Below are positions 7,041 through 16,761 of a stretch of DNA of 40,256 nt, in pieces. The position numbers were made by a program, and so were the translations under genes. The stretch comes from CAZNUM01 sp964539305 (GTDB taxonomy: Bacteria; Fidelibacterota; Marinisomatia; Marinisomatales; TCS55). The notes beneath the pieces were generated by a model that saw only the letters and a program-made list of their open reading frames with translations, did not search any database and was not told where the DNA came from. The first letter of the stretch is position 1. Each line of letters opens with the position of its first letter. The DNA is taken from the NCBI GenBank assembly GCA_964539305.1, contig CAZIIM010000017.1, positions 1-40,256 on the forward strand. The letters are read 5' to 3'.

Positions 7041-7979
7041 TTACTTCAGGTAACCGCTGAAAAAATAATCAACCGGGTTTTGCGGTGCTCCGTAACGATG
7101 GACTTCATAGTGAAGGTGCGGACCGGCGGACCGTCCCGTGTTCCCCGACTTGCCCAGTAGATCACCCCGTTTCACCTTCTGACCCCGTTTCACGGCGATC
7201 GAAGATAAATGGGCGAAAATGGTCAAATAACCATTCCCGTGGTTAATCTTCACCACTTTCCCGAAACCGGCCTGTGGTCCGGCGTAGCGCACCACTCCAT
7301 CCGCCGGGACATACACGGGGGTGCCAATATTTACAGCGAAGTCCTGCCCATAATGGAACCGAACCTTTCCGGTGAAGGGATCCTTCCGATACCCGAATCC
7401 GGACCCCAGATACCCTCCCTTTACCGGACGGATGGAAGGCACCAGACGCAGATTGTTGACCTGGTCCTTTACCCGGCCCACCATTTTGTTGTAGCTCAGA
7501 AGCTCCAGTTTCACCCTTCGGGATAATTCACCTACATTCATTTCCAGTTCTGAAATCCGGGCCTTCACATCGGGAACCAGATTATCCATCTCGGTGGTCG
7601 TGACCGTCCGCATCCCTCCGATACCCACCTTACGAACATCCTTGTCCACCTGGGGAAAGCCGGCATAGGTGCGGATGGCTTTGTCTTTTTCCTCGATCGT
7701 AACCACCTGGGTGGAAACGTCTTCCAGTTGATTCTGGAGTGCCACCAGAGTGGTGGAAAGGTGGTTGTAATTCTCCCGAAGATCTTTAAGCTTGCTCTGA
7801 TACAGGAAATGGGTCAGCGCATCGGCGCTGAGAAACAGGGCGGTTGCCACCAAAATAACGGAAATACCCAGCAGTGTGAACAATTTCCCGCGGGAGAAAT
7901 TCCACTGCTGGATCCCGTCATCCTGCTCGGAGATGAGGATGTATTGATTGTTTCTGGACTTACTTTGTCTTCGTTTCAC
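7041..7979 (-). CDS. Membrane-anchored M23 (LytM-type) peptidase
   Basis: The protein has 312 residues. A short cytoplasmic head, one membrane helix (about 33-54) and a coiled-coil stretch (about 60-175) precede the LytM/M23 domain at about 188-305. Zinc ligands and catalytic histidines are all visible: H209 and D213 in FHYGQD, H257 in FAHLSS, and H288/H290 in GPHLHYEV. An active endopeptidase cutting peptidoglycan cross-links is therefore expected, rather than a degenerate EnvC-like activator. The start is GTG at 7979, with only a weak GGTG upstream. It follows rpoD by 62 bases and precedes miaB by 46 bases on the same strand. The substrate cross-link type is not determinable, but MurE in this window implies meso-DAP. 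Confidence 0.9.
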   Translation of the reverse strand: MKRRQSKSRNNQYILISEQDDGIQQWNFSRGKLFTLLGISVILVATALFLSADALTHFLYQSKLKDLRENYNHLSTTLVALQNQLEDVSTQVVTIEEKDKAIRTYAGFPQVDKDVRKVGIGGMRTVTTTEMDNLVPDVKARISELEMNVGELSRRVKLELLSYNKMVGRVKDQVNNLRLVPSIRPVKGGYLGSGFGYRKDPFTGKVRFHYGQDFAVNIGTPVYVPADGVVRYAGPQAGFGKVVKINHGNGYLTIFAHLSSIAVKRGQKVKRGDLLGKSGNTGRSAGPHLHYEVHRYGAPQNPVDYFFSGYLK

Positions 7980-8041
7980 GGGTACACCACACCCAATTAA
8001 CGGTGAAACCTACAAATTCATGAGGAAATAATTCAAATAGT

Positions 8042-8887
8042 TTAACTTAAATATAGTCGAAGCAACTGGGATCGGGTATTATGGCGTAAACGCTGCAGGG
8101 CCCGTTCCTTAATCTGCCGGACCCGCTCACCGGTTAATCCCATTTCAGCACCGATTTCTTCCAGATTTTTTGGGTCCCCTTCCAGGCCAAAATAATCGCT
8201 CAACACTTTTTCCTGTCGCTCGTCCAGAGTGTGCAGCACATTCCTGATTTCAGTTTTCAGGGAATTAACAAAAATTTCCTTTTCCGGTCGGTCATCTTCA
8301 CTGATGAGGAAATCCATCCGGGTCGCATCCGATTCGTCCAATGGTTCATCCAGGGAGACGGGATCTGGAAAGGCCTGGATCAGGTTTTCGATCCAGTGAA
8401 TGGTGGTATTGGATATCTCCGCCAGTTCCTCGGCGGTGGGTTCACGCTCGTACACCTGTTCCAGCTCCAGGGATTTCTTGAACAGACTCCCCATGGATTC
8501 GGTTAGATTCAGGGGCAGGCGGATGGTCCGGCCCTTCTTCCCGATCGCCTGCCGGATACTCTGGGAGATCCACCACACGGCGTAAGAAATAAAACGGAAG
8601 CCCCGGGTTTCATCATAACGCTGGACCGCCTTGATAAGGCCCAGATTCCCTTCGTTGATCAGGTCCTCCAGGGGGATACCGTGGTGCTGGAATTTTTTCG
8701 CCACCGCCACCACAAAGCGCAGGTTGTGGAGCACCAGTTTATTTAAAGCCCCTTCATCTCCCTTTTTTGCGCGCCGGGCCAGGCGGGCTTCTTCGGACGG
8801 ATCCAGTGGTTCAATAGCCCTTATCTCTTCCAGGTACTGCGCCAGGGCGCGCTTGTACCGGCCAGGCGGATTGGATCGTCTCCTCAA
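8042..8887 (-). CDS. rpoD: Primary sigma factor RpoD/SigA, short FCB type
   Basis: A 281-residue sigma-70 without region 1.1 or the non-conserved insert, as in the primary sigma factor of Bacteroidota. Region 1.2 starts at about residue 16 (YLEEIRAIEPLDPSEE). Region 2 contains NLRFVVAVAKKF and the promoter-melting segment RFISYAVWWISQSIR. Region 3 is near 150-200. Region 4 includes LEEIGAEMGLTGERVRQIKERAL, the -35 recognition helix. The frame has no ATG before region 2, so a TTG at 8887, six bases after the preceding stop, is the best start. Whether this is the only primary sigma factor cannot be seen from the window. Confidence 0.9.
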   Translation of the reverse strand: MRRRSNPPGRYKRALAQYLEEIRAIEPLDPSEEARLARRAKKGDEGALNKLVLHNLRFVVAVAKKFQHHGIPLEDLINEGNLGLIKAVQRYDETRGFRFISYAVWWISQSIRQAIGKKGRTIRLPLNLTESMGSLFKKSLELEQVYEREPTAEELAEISNTTIHWIENLIQAFPDPVSLDEPLDESDATRMDFLISEDDRPEKEIFVNSLKTEIRNVLHTLDERQEKVLSDYFGLEGDPKNLEEIGAEMGLTGERVRQIKERALQRLRHNTRSQLLRLYLS

Positions 8888-8893
8888 TAAAAA

Positions 8894-9382
8894 CTACTCT
8901 TTATTTGGCGGAGCCTTTTTACTTCCTTTTGATTTCGGTTTTTTCGCCGGTGCCGCCTCCTCTGCCGCCGCTTCAGTTTTCGCCTCTGGCTCTTCCTGCT
9001 TTTCCTCCATCGCCGAGACAACGGAAGAAATTTCGGCTTCATTCAGGTTGTACTCCTCCTGAATCTTCTGAATCTCTTCCTCTTTGGCCTTGATGGAAGT
9101 ATTGAAGTCCTCGATTTTCTGAATGAGATCGAAAAATTCCGTGTTCCCCGTAAAGTTGGCCAGATTATCTTTCTTGACCTGACCGTAAGCCAGACGGCCC
9201 AATTCTTCCAGCGTTTTATTCCGGTCCCGTTGAAGCTGATGAATATCAATTTTCAGCTTACTGACCCTGGTTAATTCCTCTGTTTTGGCAACGGCGATTT
9301 TACTCACTTCCTCCGCTTTTTCGACGGCGGCGCTGCCCCAGGCCCGCATATTGGTTTTTAGATCTTCCCACAGTTTAGACAT
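8894..9382 (-). CDS. Coiled-coil protein with Ala/Lys/Pro-rich tail, unknown function
   Basis: I do not recognise a characterised family. The first 40 residues form an amphipathic Ala/Glu/Lys helix (KAEEVSKIAVAKTEEL). A predicted coiled coil follows (about 45-135), and the tail is low-complexity, rich in A, E, K and P. It resembles small helical proteins that have a zinc ribbon elsewhere, but no cysteine is present. The frame opens at an upstream ATG (9394). I chose the internal ATG at 9382 because GAGGA precedes it at proper spacing and the peptide then starts MSKLWEDL. The gene is six bases from rpoD, which suggests co-transcription. It has no signal peptide or membrane helix. Confidence 0.7.
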   Translation of the reverse strand: MSKLWEDLKTNMRAWGSAAVEKAEEVSKIAVAKTEELTRVSKLKIDIHQLQRDRNKTLEELGRLAYGQVKKDNLANFTGNTEFFDLIQKIEDFNTSIKAKEEEIQKIQEEYNLNEAEISSVVSAMEEKQEEPEAKTEAAAEEAAPAKKPKSKGSKKAPPNKE

Positions 9383-9484
9383 GTATATCCTCATCTTCTT
9401 TAAGTTGAAATTTATTGTTTGCTTGAATCATGGTGCAATCCCGGCTTTCAGGTGGATTTGACCCCTACGGTCAGAGTGACAAGC

Positions 9485-11755
9485 TCACGTTCTGGATCGC
9501 TCCAGTCGAATAAGATTTAACGCCGACCCGGCCCGGAACCACCCAATCTGAGCCTGATTGTAAGAATGCTGACAGCGCAGGGTATCGGTTGAACCATCCG
9601 AATGGGTCACTTTCAAGGTGAGAGGCCTTCCCGGTGCAAACCGATCCAGATCCAGGAAATCGAAAGTATCGTCTTCCTGAATCAGGTCATAATCACTACC
9701 GTCGGCAAATGTCAGGGCCAACAACCCCTGCTTTTTTAAATTCGTCTCATGGATCCGGGCAAAGGAACGAACCAGCACAACCCGCACCCCCAAATGCCGG
9801 GGTTCCATGGCCGCATGCTCCCGTGAAGAACCCTCCCCATAATTTTCATCCCCCACAATGATGGTGGGAATGCCCGCTTTCTGATAGGCCCGCTGGGTCT
9901 CGGGAACCGGACCCCATTCTCCCGTCAGCTGGTTTTTCACCAAGTTGGTCTTGCCATTAAAGGCATTCACGGCCCCAATTAACAGATTATTGGAAATATT
10001 GTCCAAATGTCCCCGGTAGCGGAGCCACGGACCGGCCATGGAAATATGATCTGTCGTACACTTCCCTTTGGCCTTGATCAATAATTTCATCCCGGTGATA
10101 TTTTTCCCGTCCCAGGGTTCAAAAGGCGTCAGCAGTTGTAACCGCTCCGAATCCGGAGCCACCTTCACCTCCACCTGACTGCCGTCTTCCGAAGGAGCCT
10201 TGTAGCCCAGATCCTTAACCTCGAAACCGCGAGGGGGCAGTTCAATCCCTTCCGGTGGGTCAAACCTGACCCGTTTCCCGTCTTTATTAACCAGCGTATC
10301 TTCCAAAGGATTGAAGGTAAGATCACCGGAAATGGCCAGGGCCGTCACAATTTCAGGGGAGGCAACAAACGCATGGGTATTGGGGTTGCCATCCGCCCGT
10401 TTGGCGAAATTCCGGTTGAAGGAGTGAATGATGGTATTTTTCTCCTGCTTTTCCGCTCCCTGGCGGGCCCATTGACCGATACAGGGTCCACAGGCATTGG
10501 CAAAAACATGGGCACCCAAAGCTCTGAAAGTATCCACAAACCCATCCCGTTCCACCGTGAACCGGACCTGCTCCGATCCAGGTGTAATGGTAAACTGGGC
10601 CTTGGTGGTCAATCCCTTTTCGACCGCCTGTTTGGCAATAGAGGCGGCCCGGGAAAGATCTTCATAGGAGGAGTTCGTACAGGATCCGATTAACCCCACA
10701 TCTACTTTCGTGGGCCAGCCCTGTTTTTCCGCCTCCGTTTTCATTTTGGAAACCGGCGTGGCCCGATCCGGTGTAAAGGGACCGTTCAGATGGGGTTCCA
10801 ACGTCGATAAATCAATATCAATAACTTGATCATAATAGTTCTCCGGGTCTTCGTACACCTCCGGATCGGCCTGGAGATACGCCTGGATCCCTTCTGCCAG
10901 CGTTACCACTTCAGAGCGACCGGTTTGCCGGAGGTAATCAGCCATTTTCCCATCGTAGGCAAACAGGGATGTGGTGGCCCCGATTTCCGCCCCCATATTG
11001 CAAATAGTGCCCTTTCCTGTGCAGCTCAGGGATTTGGCCCCCGGTCCGAAATATTCTACAATGGCGCCCGTACCTCCTTTAACCGAAAGAATTCCCGCAA
11101 CCTTTAAAATAACATCCTTTGGTGCGGTCCATCCATTCAGGGCGCCTGTCAGGCGAATACCGATCATTTTGGGCCATAATAACTCCCAGGGTAATCCAGC
11201 CATCACGTCCACGGCATCTGCGCCACCAACGCCAATGGCTACCATTCCCAGTCCGCCTGCATTCACCGTATGACTATCGGTTCCAATCATCATTCCACCC
11301 GGGAAAGCATAATTCTCCAGCACAACCTGGTGAATAATTCCGGCACCCGGTTTCCAGAAACCAATCCCGTACTTTTCAGAAACCGATTCCAGAAAATCGT
11401 ACACTTCCCCGTTGACACTCTTCGCCCGGGCCAGATCATCCGGGGCGGCCGTCCTGGCCTGGATCAAGTGATCGCAGTGGACCGTGGTCGGCACCGCCAC
11501 CCGATCCCTGCCAGCCATCATGAACTGCAGTAACGCCATCTGGGCTGTTGCATCCTGCATGGCAACCCGGTCGGGAAGGAATTCAGCATAAGACTCCAAC
11601 CGTTTATAGACCATTTCATCACTTTGCTGATCATAGAGATGAGCGTATAAAATCTTTTCAGCCAGGGTCAGAGGCCGGTTCAACCTTTTCCTGGCCCGGT
11701 CTACCCGCTCCGGAAACCGGGAATAAAACTGACGAATCATACCTATGTCAAACAC
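9485..11755 (-). CDS. acnA: Aconitate hydratase
   Basis: Aconitase interconverts citrate and isocitrate in the TCA cycle through a 4Fe-4S cluster in the cytoplasm. The 756-residue length and early motif DHLIQA match the mitochondrial-type (ACO2-like) bacterial group. Cluster ligands are C359 in GSCTNSS and C422/C425 in ACGPCIG. The swivelling C-terminal domain carries NYGEGSSREHAAMEPRHLG. The start is GTG at 11755; a strong GGAAGGA ends about five bases before it, which outweighs the ATG five codons later. It is transcribed divergently from the porU-like gene. The 186 bases between the two starts must hold both promoters, but I see no confident boxes. The symbol is by family; acnA and aco naming varies. 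Confidence 0.95.
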   Translation of the reverse strand: MFDIGMIRQFYSRFPERVDRARKRLNRPLTLAEKILYAHLYDQQSDEMVYKRLESYAEFLPDRVAMQDATAQMALLQFMMAGRDRVAVPTTVHCDHLIQARTAAPDDLARAKSVNGEVYDFLESVSEKYGIGFWKPGAGIIHQVVLENYAFPGGMMIGTDSHTVNAGGLGMVAIGVGGADAVDVMAGLPWELLWPKMIGIRLTGALNGWTAPKDVILKVAGILSVKGGTGAIVEYFGPGAKSLSCTGKGTICNMGAEIGATTSLFAYDGKMADYLRQTGRSEVVTLAEGIQAYLQADPEVYEDPENYYDQVIDIDLSTLEPHLNGPFTPDRATPVSKMKTEAEKQGWPTKVDVGLIGSCTNSSYEDLSRAASIAKQAVEKGLTTKAQFTITPGSEQVRFTVERDGFVDTFRALGAHVFANACGPCIGQWARQGAEKQEKNTIIHSFNRNFAKRADGNPNTHAFVASPEIVTALAISGDLTFNPLEDTLVNKDGKRVRFDPPEGIELPPRGFEVKDLGYKAPSEDGSQVEVKVAPDSERLQLLTPFEPWDGKNITGMKLLIKAKGKCTTDHISMAGPWLRYRGHLDNISNNLLIGAVNAFNGKTNLVKNQLTGEWGPVPETQRAYQKAGIPTIIVGDENYGEGSSREHAAMEPRHLGVRVVLVRSFARIHETNLKKQGLLALTFADGSDYDLIQEDDTFDFLDLDRFAPGRPLTLKVTHSDGSTDTLRCQHSYNQAQIGWFRAGSALNLIRLERSRT

Positions 11756-11941
11756 TGAAATCCTTCCTTCCTAAGCCGAACCCGTTTAAAACAGTTTCAA
11801 TGACTAATATTTAGACATGTAAGTTACGACGGATGGGTCTCTCGATTCAATTTCATTAGTCCTTGAAAAAACTGGCAATCATAAGACCATTTGAAAAGTA
11901 TTATCAATTCCCAGCCATACCCGTTATTAAATTTCAGGTCC

Positions 11942-14900
11942 ATGTCACGAATGAATCGATATTTTATTGCGGCTGCCCTCCTGATTCAGTTTTTAGCCGG
12001 TACTACCGTTCAGGTGCTGGAATCGACCCCACGGCAACTGGTATTAAGGGTGGAAACGACCGGTCTAACAACCGAGGACCTGATGCCTGTGCAAGTATTG
12101 ATCGGATTACCAACCCCCGATTATCCTAAAATCCAGATCAGTCCTTCAGACCCTGTACCCACTCCCATCCAACTGGATTTCATTCCAGAGTCCAATGGTT
12201 GGATCCAGAAACAGTCTCTGAACGGGTTATATACGGCAACGCTCAATCTTTCCCCTGTTTCAGGGACTAACGCCTATTATCCGGCACAAATCATTACCCT
12301 TACTTTTTCACCCCGAACCCGGCCCTCGCTTTCCCCCTCAGTCTGGCAAACACAATCCCTGTCCAACCGGGTGATTAACTGGGATATAGCCCGGAAGTGG
12401 ATCAATCCCCCTCCACCCACCAGCCGGAAAAAGATAAACTACCCCAGCGGGACCTGGCTGAAATTTCAGGTGGCCCAGGATGGTCTTCAGAAAATTGCGG
12501 CCCTGACCCTCCTGTCTGCTCTGGGAACCGGTGTTTCCATTGATCCCAGGAGCCTGTTCCTTTACACGAGCAACGCCCTGGGTCGGGACAGGACCTTCTT
12601 CCTCTCCCAATCTGCCGCCACCAAAAGTCCCGTTCCTGATAATCTCACCGAAATCGCCCTGCAAATCACCGGAGCTGAAGACGGAAGCCTGGATCAGGGC
12701 GATGAAATCCGTTTCTGGGCGCGGGGTGCCAGCGGATTTGACCAGAACGGTACAACCATAGAATGGCACCAGAACCTGTATTTCACCACCAACACTTACT
12801 GGCTGCTCATTACTGACGACACTTCTCTCCGGGGTCTCCGGATTGATACTACGGCTCTGGAACCGCCCTCCCTGGTTACCTTTAGTTATGGATTGACTTA
12901 CCTTCACTATGAGGAGGATCTCCTAAACCCCCTGAATACAGGGTTGGGATGGGTCCGATCCCGGATCCAATCCGCCGGAAGTTACCTGCAAAATGTTCAT
13001 TTGGTGCAGCCGGAACCGGCCGTTCCGGTCAATGGGATCGCTGGGTTCCAGGGGGGTGAAACGGTCGCCACCCGTTTCGGGAATACCCAGCATGAGATTA
13101 GCATTCGTTACAACCGTGAACTACTGGCTTCGGTACAGTGGTCCAATCTGGGTCAGAAAAAGACTTCCTTTCTATTATCCGGTAACTTGGCCGTTCACGG
13201 AGATCAGGATTTTGAATTTGCCAATACGGCCTTTAATCCCAATTCCAGCCCCTATTTCGACTATTTAACCCTCTCTTACGGCCGCGGACTTACTACGGAA
13301 GAAGGCCCGTTTGATTTTTACGCACCGGTGACCTCCAATCGTGCTACCTTTGTTATTACCGGGGATGAAACTTACGAAGCCTGGGATATCACCGATCCTG
13401 CCAGACCCCGTCAGGTTCCCCTGGTGGCCCAGGACCAGCAGACGATAACACTGACAAAAACACTCCCGGCCGATACGCTGGCCCATTTCATTATTTTCAC
13501 TCCTCAAACCATTCCGGCGATCGAGAACCTGAGCTTTGTCGGCAATAAAAATTTTGCCAAACTCCGCAATACAGATTCAGGAGCGGAACATCTGATCATT
13601 GGACCCACGGAGTTTTCAACAGCCTCCCAGCCCCTGATTGCGCACCGGGGAGATTCCCGGTTTATTTCCATCCAGGATATTTATGACGAATTTTCTGGTG
13701 GTAATCCTGATCCGATTGCCATCCGTTATTTCATCCAATGGACCCATGAACAATGGAGTGATCCTCACCCGGCCTATGTCTTACTCATGGGAGACGGCGA
13801 TTATGATTATCGCAACCTTTCCGGTCGTTCCCGGATCTTTGTACCCACGATTGAAGTGGGTGTTCTGGATGCATACGCCACCGATGACCGCCTGGCGGCT
13901 TACAACGGTGTTCTTCCGGAAGTGGCCCTGGGCCGGTTTCCCGCTACCTCAGAACAGGAAGTCACCGATTTCGTTTCCAAAATCCTCGCTTACGAAACAG
14001 AGCCTGTTCCCGGCGTCTGGCGACAGACATTGACCCTGGTGGCGGATGATCCCGCCCGCCCGGAACGGGAATTGTTTGAAATTAATACTGGTAAAAGCCA
14101 CACTATCAATTCCGAACACATTGCCACCCTGATTCCAAAATTCATGGCCATTAATAAACTCTATATGGTGGACTACCCAGAAGTCAGCGACGGCTCCGCA
14201 TTCGGTGTGGTGAAACCGGAGGCGACTGAAGCACTGGTATCGGCCGTCCGGGAAGGATCAGCCCTGATCAACTTCATCGGCCACGGGAATCCCAAACAAT
14301 GGGCCCAGGAAAAATTGTTAATCATGAGTCCAGACCGGAATGATGTGCCTCGCCTGAAAACGGACATGAAATTACCCATCTGGATCGCCGGCACCTGCAA
14401 CTGGGGCCATTTTGATCAACTGGAAGACGACTCCTTTGCAGAAGCACTGATTCGGGTTCCGATGGATGGGGCCAGCGCCGTCATTTCCACGACCCGCGGG
14501 GTGACCGTCTCCGGTAACATCTTTTACCTGGACCGGATTTTCAACAGCCTGTTCCCCAATGGAGCGGTCACTTCAGGGACGGTTGGCAATGTGCTGCAAT
14601 CCGTTAAAACGGGGGGACGGACCGGTGAATTGTTCCATTTATTCGGTGATCCCGGGATGCCTCTGCCGATTCCCTCCACCGTGATTTCCGATGTAACCGT
14701 GACCCCAGACTCCCTTTCCACCCTGACCATCGGAACCCTGTCCGCCTCAAACCCCACGGGAACAGGAATTGGTTTTTTAACCTTTGAAGACGGGCCTCAG
14801 ATGGTGACCCGACAATACAACTTCCTCTCCACCGTTCAGGAAATTTCCTATCTGAAAAACGGGCCGACGCTTTTTCGGGGCCAGTTTTCAACTGCCGGCA

Positions 14901-15688
14901 CTGACTTCAGCACCGAATTCAGAGTCCCGAAAGATATTTCTTATTCCACCAACCCGGCCATCCTTCGCTTCATGCTGCAGGGAGAAGATGCTTCTACCGC
15001 CCTGGGCTCTGCTTCAGATCTGGTGCTGATACCGGGGGTCCCTTCCAACGACACGGAGGGTCCCATCATTTCCTTCGAAACCGAATCACGCCGCCCTTTG
15101 AGAAACGGTGATCACCTGGGCCAGGGAGAAAAAATTATTATCCGCCTCTCCGATCCTCTTGGAATTAACATTACCGGCGAAACGGGACACGAACTTCTAC
15201 TGACCGACCTGGAGTCCGGAGAAAAAAAAGTATTAACGTCCGCATTCATTTATGATCTGAACAGCATTACCACCGGGACCATCTCCAATTCCGTGGCTGA
15301 AGGAACCGAAACCGTCTCACTTAAGCTGCAGGCCTGGGATAACGCCAACAACCCGGCGGAACAGTCCATTACACTTAATATTCTGGCAAATGATCAGTTA
15401 ACACTCTTGCACGTATTAAATTATCCCAACCCTTTTTCCACTTCCACCCAGTTCACCTTTGAAATCACGGCAGCGGCGGAAATTGCCATCGATATTTATA
15501 CACTGGAAGGACGTAAAATCAAAACAATTGAACCGGAATATTTTTCAGTGGGGTACCACACAATTTCCTGGGACGGGAGAGACGCTTACGGCAGCCGGCT
15601 GGCCAACGGTGTTTACCTGTACCGTCTTAAAGCAAAGGGAGAGAAAAAAACGGTCACCTATATCGGGCGGCTCGCCAAATATCAATAA
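11942..15688 (+). CDS. porU: PorU-like C25 (gingipain-family) protease with type IX sorting tail
   Basis: A 1248-residue exported protein. A signal peptide occupies about residues 1-25 (AAALLIQFLAGTTVQ). A long beta-rich N-terminal region precedes the caspase-like C25 domain (about 540-900). The catalytic histidine is H781 in FIGHGNPKQ and the nucleophile is C819 in AGTCNWGHF. The C-terminal 88 residues start NYPNPFSTS and end in YLYRLKAKGEKKTV, the type A sorting domain of type IX secretion. PorU is the surface sortase that removes such tails from cargo and attaches the cargo to lipopolysaccharide. Size and layout fit PorU better than a secreted gingipain, but the assignment rests on architecture. 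The frame opens at a TTG (11891); I prefer the ATG at 11942, beside CAGG and the signal peptide. Confidence 0.82.
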   Translation: MSRMNRYFIAAALLIQFLAGTTVQVLESTPRQLVLRVETTGLTTEDLMPVQVLIGLPTPDYPKIQISPSDPVPTPIQLDFIPESNGWIQKQSLNGLYTATLNLSPVSGTNAYYPAQIITLTFSPRTRPSLSPSVWQTQSLSNRVINWDIARKWINPPPPTSRKKINYPSGTWLKFQVAQDGLQKIAALTLLSALGTGVSIDPRSLFLYTSNALGRDRTFFLSQSAATKSPVPDNLTEIALQITGAEDGSLDQGDEIRFWARGASGFDQNGTTIEWHQNLYFTTNTYWLLITDDTSLRGLRIDTTALEPPSLVTFSYGLTYLHYEEDLLNPLNTGLGWVRSRIQSAGSYLQNVHLVQPEPAVPVNGIAGFQGGETVATRFGNTQHEISIRYNRELLASVQWSNLGQKKTSFLLSGNLAVHGDQDFEFANTAFNPNSSPYFDYLTLSYGRGLTTEEGPFDFYAPVTSNRATFVITGDETYEAWDITDPARPRQVPLVAQDQQTITLTKTLPADTLAHFIIFTPQTIPAIENLSFVGNKNFAKLRNTDSGAEHLIIGPTEFSTASQPLIAHRGDSRFISIQDIYDEFSGGNPDPIAIRYFIQWTHEQWSDPHPAYVLLMGDGDYDYRNLSGRSRIFVPTIEVGVLDAYATDDRLAAYNGVLPEVALGRFPATSEQEVTDFVSKILAYETEPVPGVWRQTLTLVADDPARPERELFEINTGKSHTINSEHIATLIPKFMAINKLYMVDYPEVSDGSAFGVVKPEATEALVSAVREGSALINFIGHGNPKQWAQEKLLIMSPDRNDVPRLKTDMKLPIWIAGTCNWGHFDQLEDDSFAEALIRVPMDGASAVISTTRGVTVSGNIFYLDRIFNSLFPNGAVTSGTVGNVLQSVKTGGRTGELFHLFGDPGMPLPIPSTVISDVTVTPDSLSTLTIGTLSASNPTGTGIGFLTFEDGPQMVTRQYNFLSTVQEISYLKNGPTLFRGQFSTAGTDFSTEFRVPKDISYSTNPAILRFMLQGEDASTALGSASDLVLIPGVPSNDTEGPIISFETESRRPLRNGDHLGQGEKIIIRLSDPLGINITGETGHELLLTDLESGEKKVLTSAFIYDLNSITTGTISNSVAEGTETVSLKLQAWDNANNPAEQSITLNILANDQLTLLHVLNYPNPFSTSTQFTFEITAAAEIAIDIYTLEGRKIKTIEPEYFSVGYHTISWDGRDAYGSRLANGVYLYRLKAKGEKKTVTYIGRLAKYQ

Positions 15689-15703
15689 TTGTCATATGAA
15701 ACC

Positions 15704-16285
15704 ATGAATACCATCCCGCTCATTCTGGCTTCCAATTCTCCCCGGCGAAAACAGCTCCTGGAACAGGTTGGATTCCATTTTACGGTCATACCCAGCCAGG
15801 TCCATGAAGATTTTTCCCTGCCGCTGGAACCTTCCCGGTTTGCCTGCCACTATGCGGAGAAAAAAGCAGGTGCCATTGCACCGGCCCATCCTGAAGCAGT
15901 CGTACTGGGCGCAGACACAATTGTGGTTCTGGAAAATGAAATTCTGGGGAAACCCAAGGATAAGGAAGACAGTTTCAGAATGCTCTCCAATCTCTCCGGC
16001 CGCTCCCATACCGTCATTACTGGCGTCTCCCTGCACTGGCACCAGAAAGATATAATCGACACGTTCCACGAAGCGACAACTGTTACATTTAATACATTAA
16101 GTAAAGAGGATATCTATTATTATATTGAAAGATATAATCCTCTGGATAAAGCGGGTAGTTATGGGATTCAGGATTGGTTTTCTGTATGCATTCGCCGTGT
16201 TGAAGGTTGCTTTTACAACGTGGTGGGGCTGCCCCTGGCCCGGGTATATGAACATATGAAACAGCTGGGAGTAGTCTCCCTTTGA
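15704..16285 (+). CDS. maf: Maf-family nucleoside triphosphate pyrophosphatase
   Basis: Maf proteins hydrolyse non-canonical or specific NTPs (dTTP, UTP or modified bases) to monophosphates and are associated with division arrest when overproduced. The N-terminal signature LILASNSPRRKQLL is at residues 5-18. The acidic and basic active-site segments follow: VLGADTIVV, then GKPKDKEDSFRML, then the Y-E-rich KAGSYGIQDW. Total length is 194 residues, usual for the family. The frame is open from a TTG at 15689, but the ATG at 15704 directly precedes the conserved motif. It starts 15 bases after the protease stop and its TGA overlaps the next gene's start. The third motif with Q fits the dTTP/UTP-type (YhdE) more than YceF, with low certainty. 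Confidence 0.93.
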   Translation: MNTIPLILASNSPRRKQLLEQVGFHFTVIPSQVHEDFSLPLEPSRFACHYAEKKAGAIAPAHPEAVVLGADTIVVLENEILGKPKDKEDSFRMLSNLSGRSHTVITGVSLHWHQKDIIDTFHEATTVTFNTLSKEDIYYYIERYNPLDKAGSYGIQDWFSVCIRRVEGCFYNVVGLPLARVYEHMKQLGVVSL

Positions 16286-16650
16286 CATTCATCAAAACAA
16301 TTCTGATTTCCGGACTGGTACTGTTCATCGTACAGTGTAATCGAGCTGATGAAGGACCCTACCCGGAATTTGAAGTCGTTTCTTACCAGAAGGAATACAA
16401 GGACTACGGCGCGCCATATTTAATCATCAAGATCAGGAATACCGGGACCGCCCCGGGATTCAATGTGTCCTGCGAAGCGGTGGCCAAAACGGACGTGCGA
16501 ATCATCGATTCGGCCCTGGCCTATTTTAAAAACGGGGATAAAATTTATCCCGGTGAAGTTTCCACCGATGAAGCCGTCTTTCTGAATATTACCTCCCATG
16601 ATCAATACAGGGTGATGAGCTTCAAACTGAAATGGCAATCGCTGGATTGA
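16282..16650 (+). CDS. Small predicted lipoprotein or exported protein, unknown function
   Basis: A 122-residue protein. The N-terminus is hydrophobic (ILISGLVLFIVQC) and ends in a cysteine at residue 19 that could be lipidated, although Q at -1 is not a canonical lipobox. The mature part (YLIIKIRNTGTAPGFNVSCE) has the look of a small beta-sandwich such as an FxLYD-type fold, which is an impression only. No ATG lies in frame before residue 115, so the start is probably the TTG at 16282. That TTG overlaps the TGA of maf by four bases and so looks coupled. No function can be assigned. Confidence 0.65.
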   Translation: MTFIKTILISGLVLFIVQCNRADEGPYPEFEVVSYQKEYKDYGAPYLIIKIRNTGTAPGFNVSCEAVAKTDVRIIDSALAYFKNGDKIYPGEVSTDEAVFLNITSHDQYRVMSFKLKWQSLD

Positions 16651-16761
16651 TGTGAACATCATAGCCTAACACTCCACTTTTGTTAAAATATTATTCGAAT
16701 CCAAATAAAAACGTTTTTCCCATCCTTCCCGCCCGTTTAATTTCGTCGGCGGAATAATCAA

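Noticed and set aside
9383..9394. Upstream ATG as start of the coiled-coil gene
   Set aside because: The GAGGA ribosome-binding sequence overlaps this ATG and is properly spaced only for the ATG at 9382.
11891..11941. Upstream TTG start for the PorU-like protease
   Set aside because: It would place a polar 17-residue extension before the signal peptide; the ATG at 11942 fits an exported protein better.
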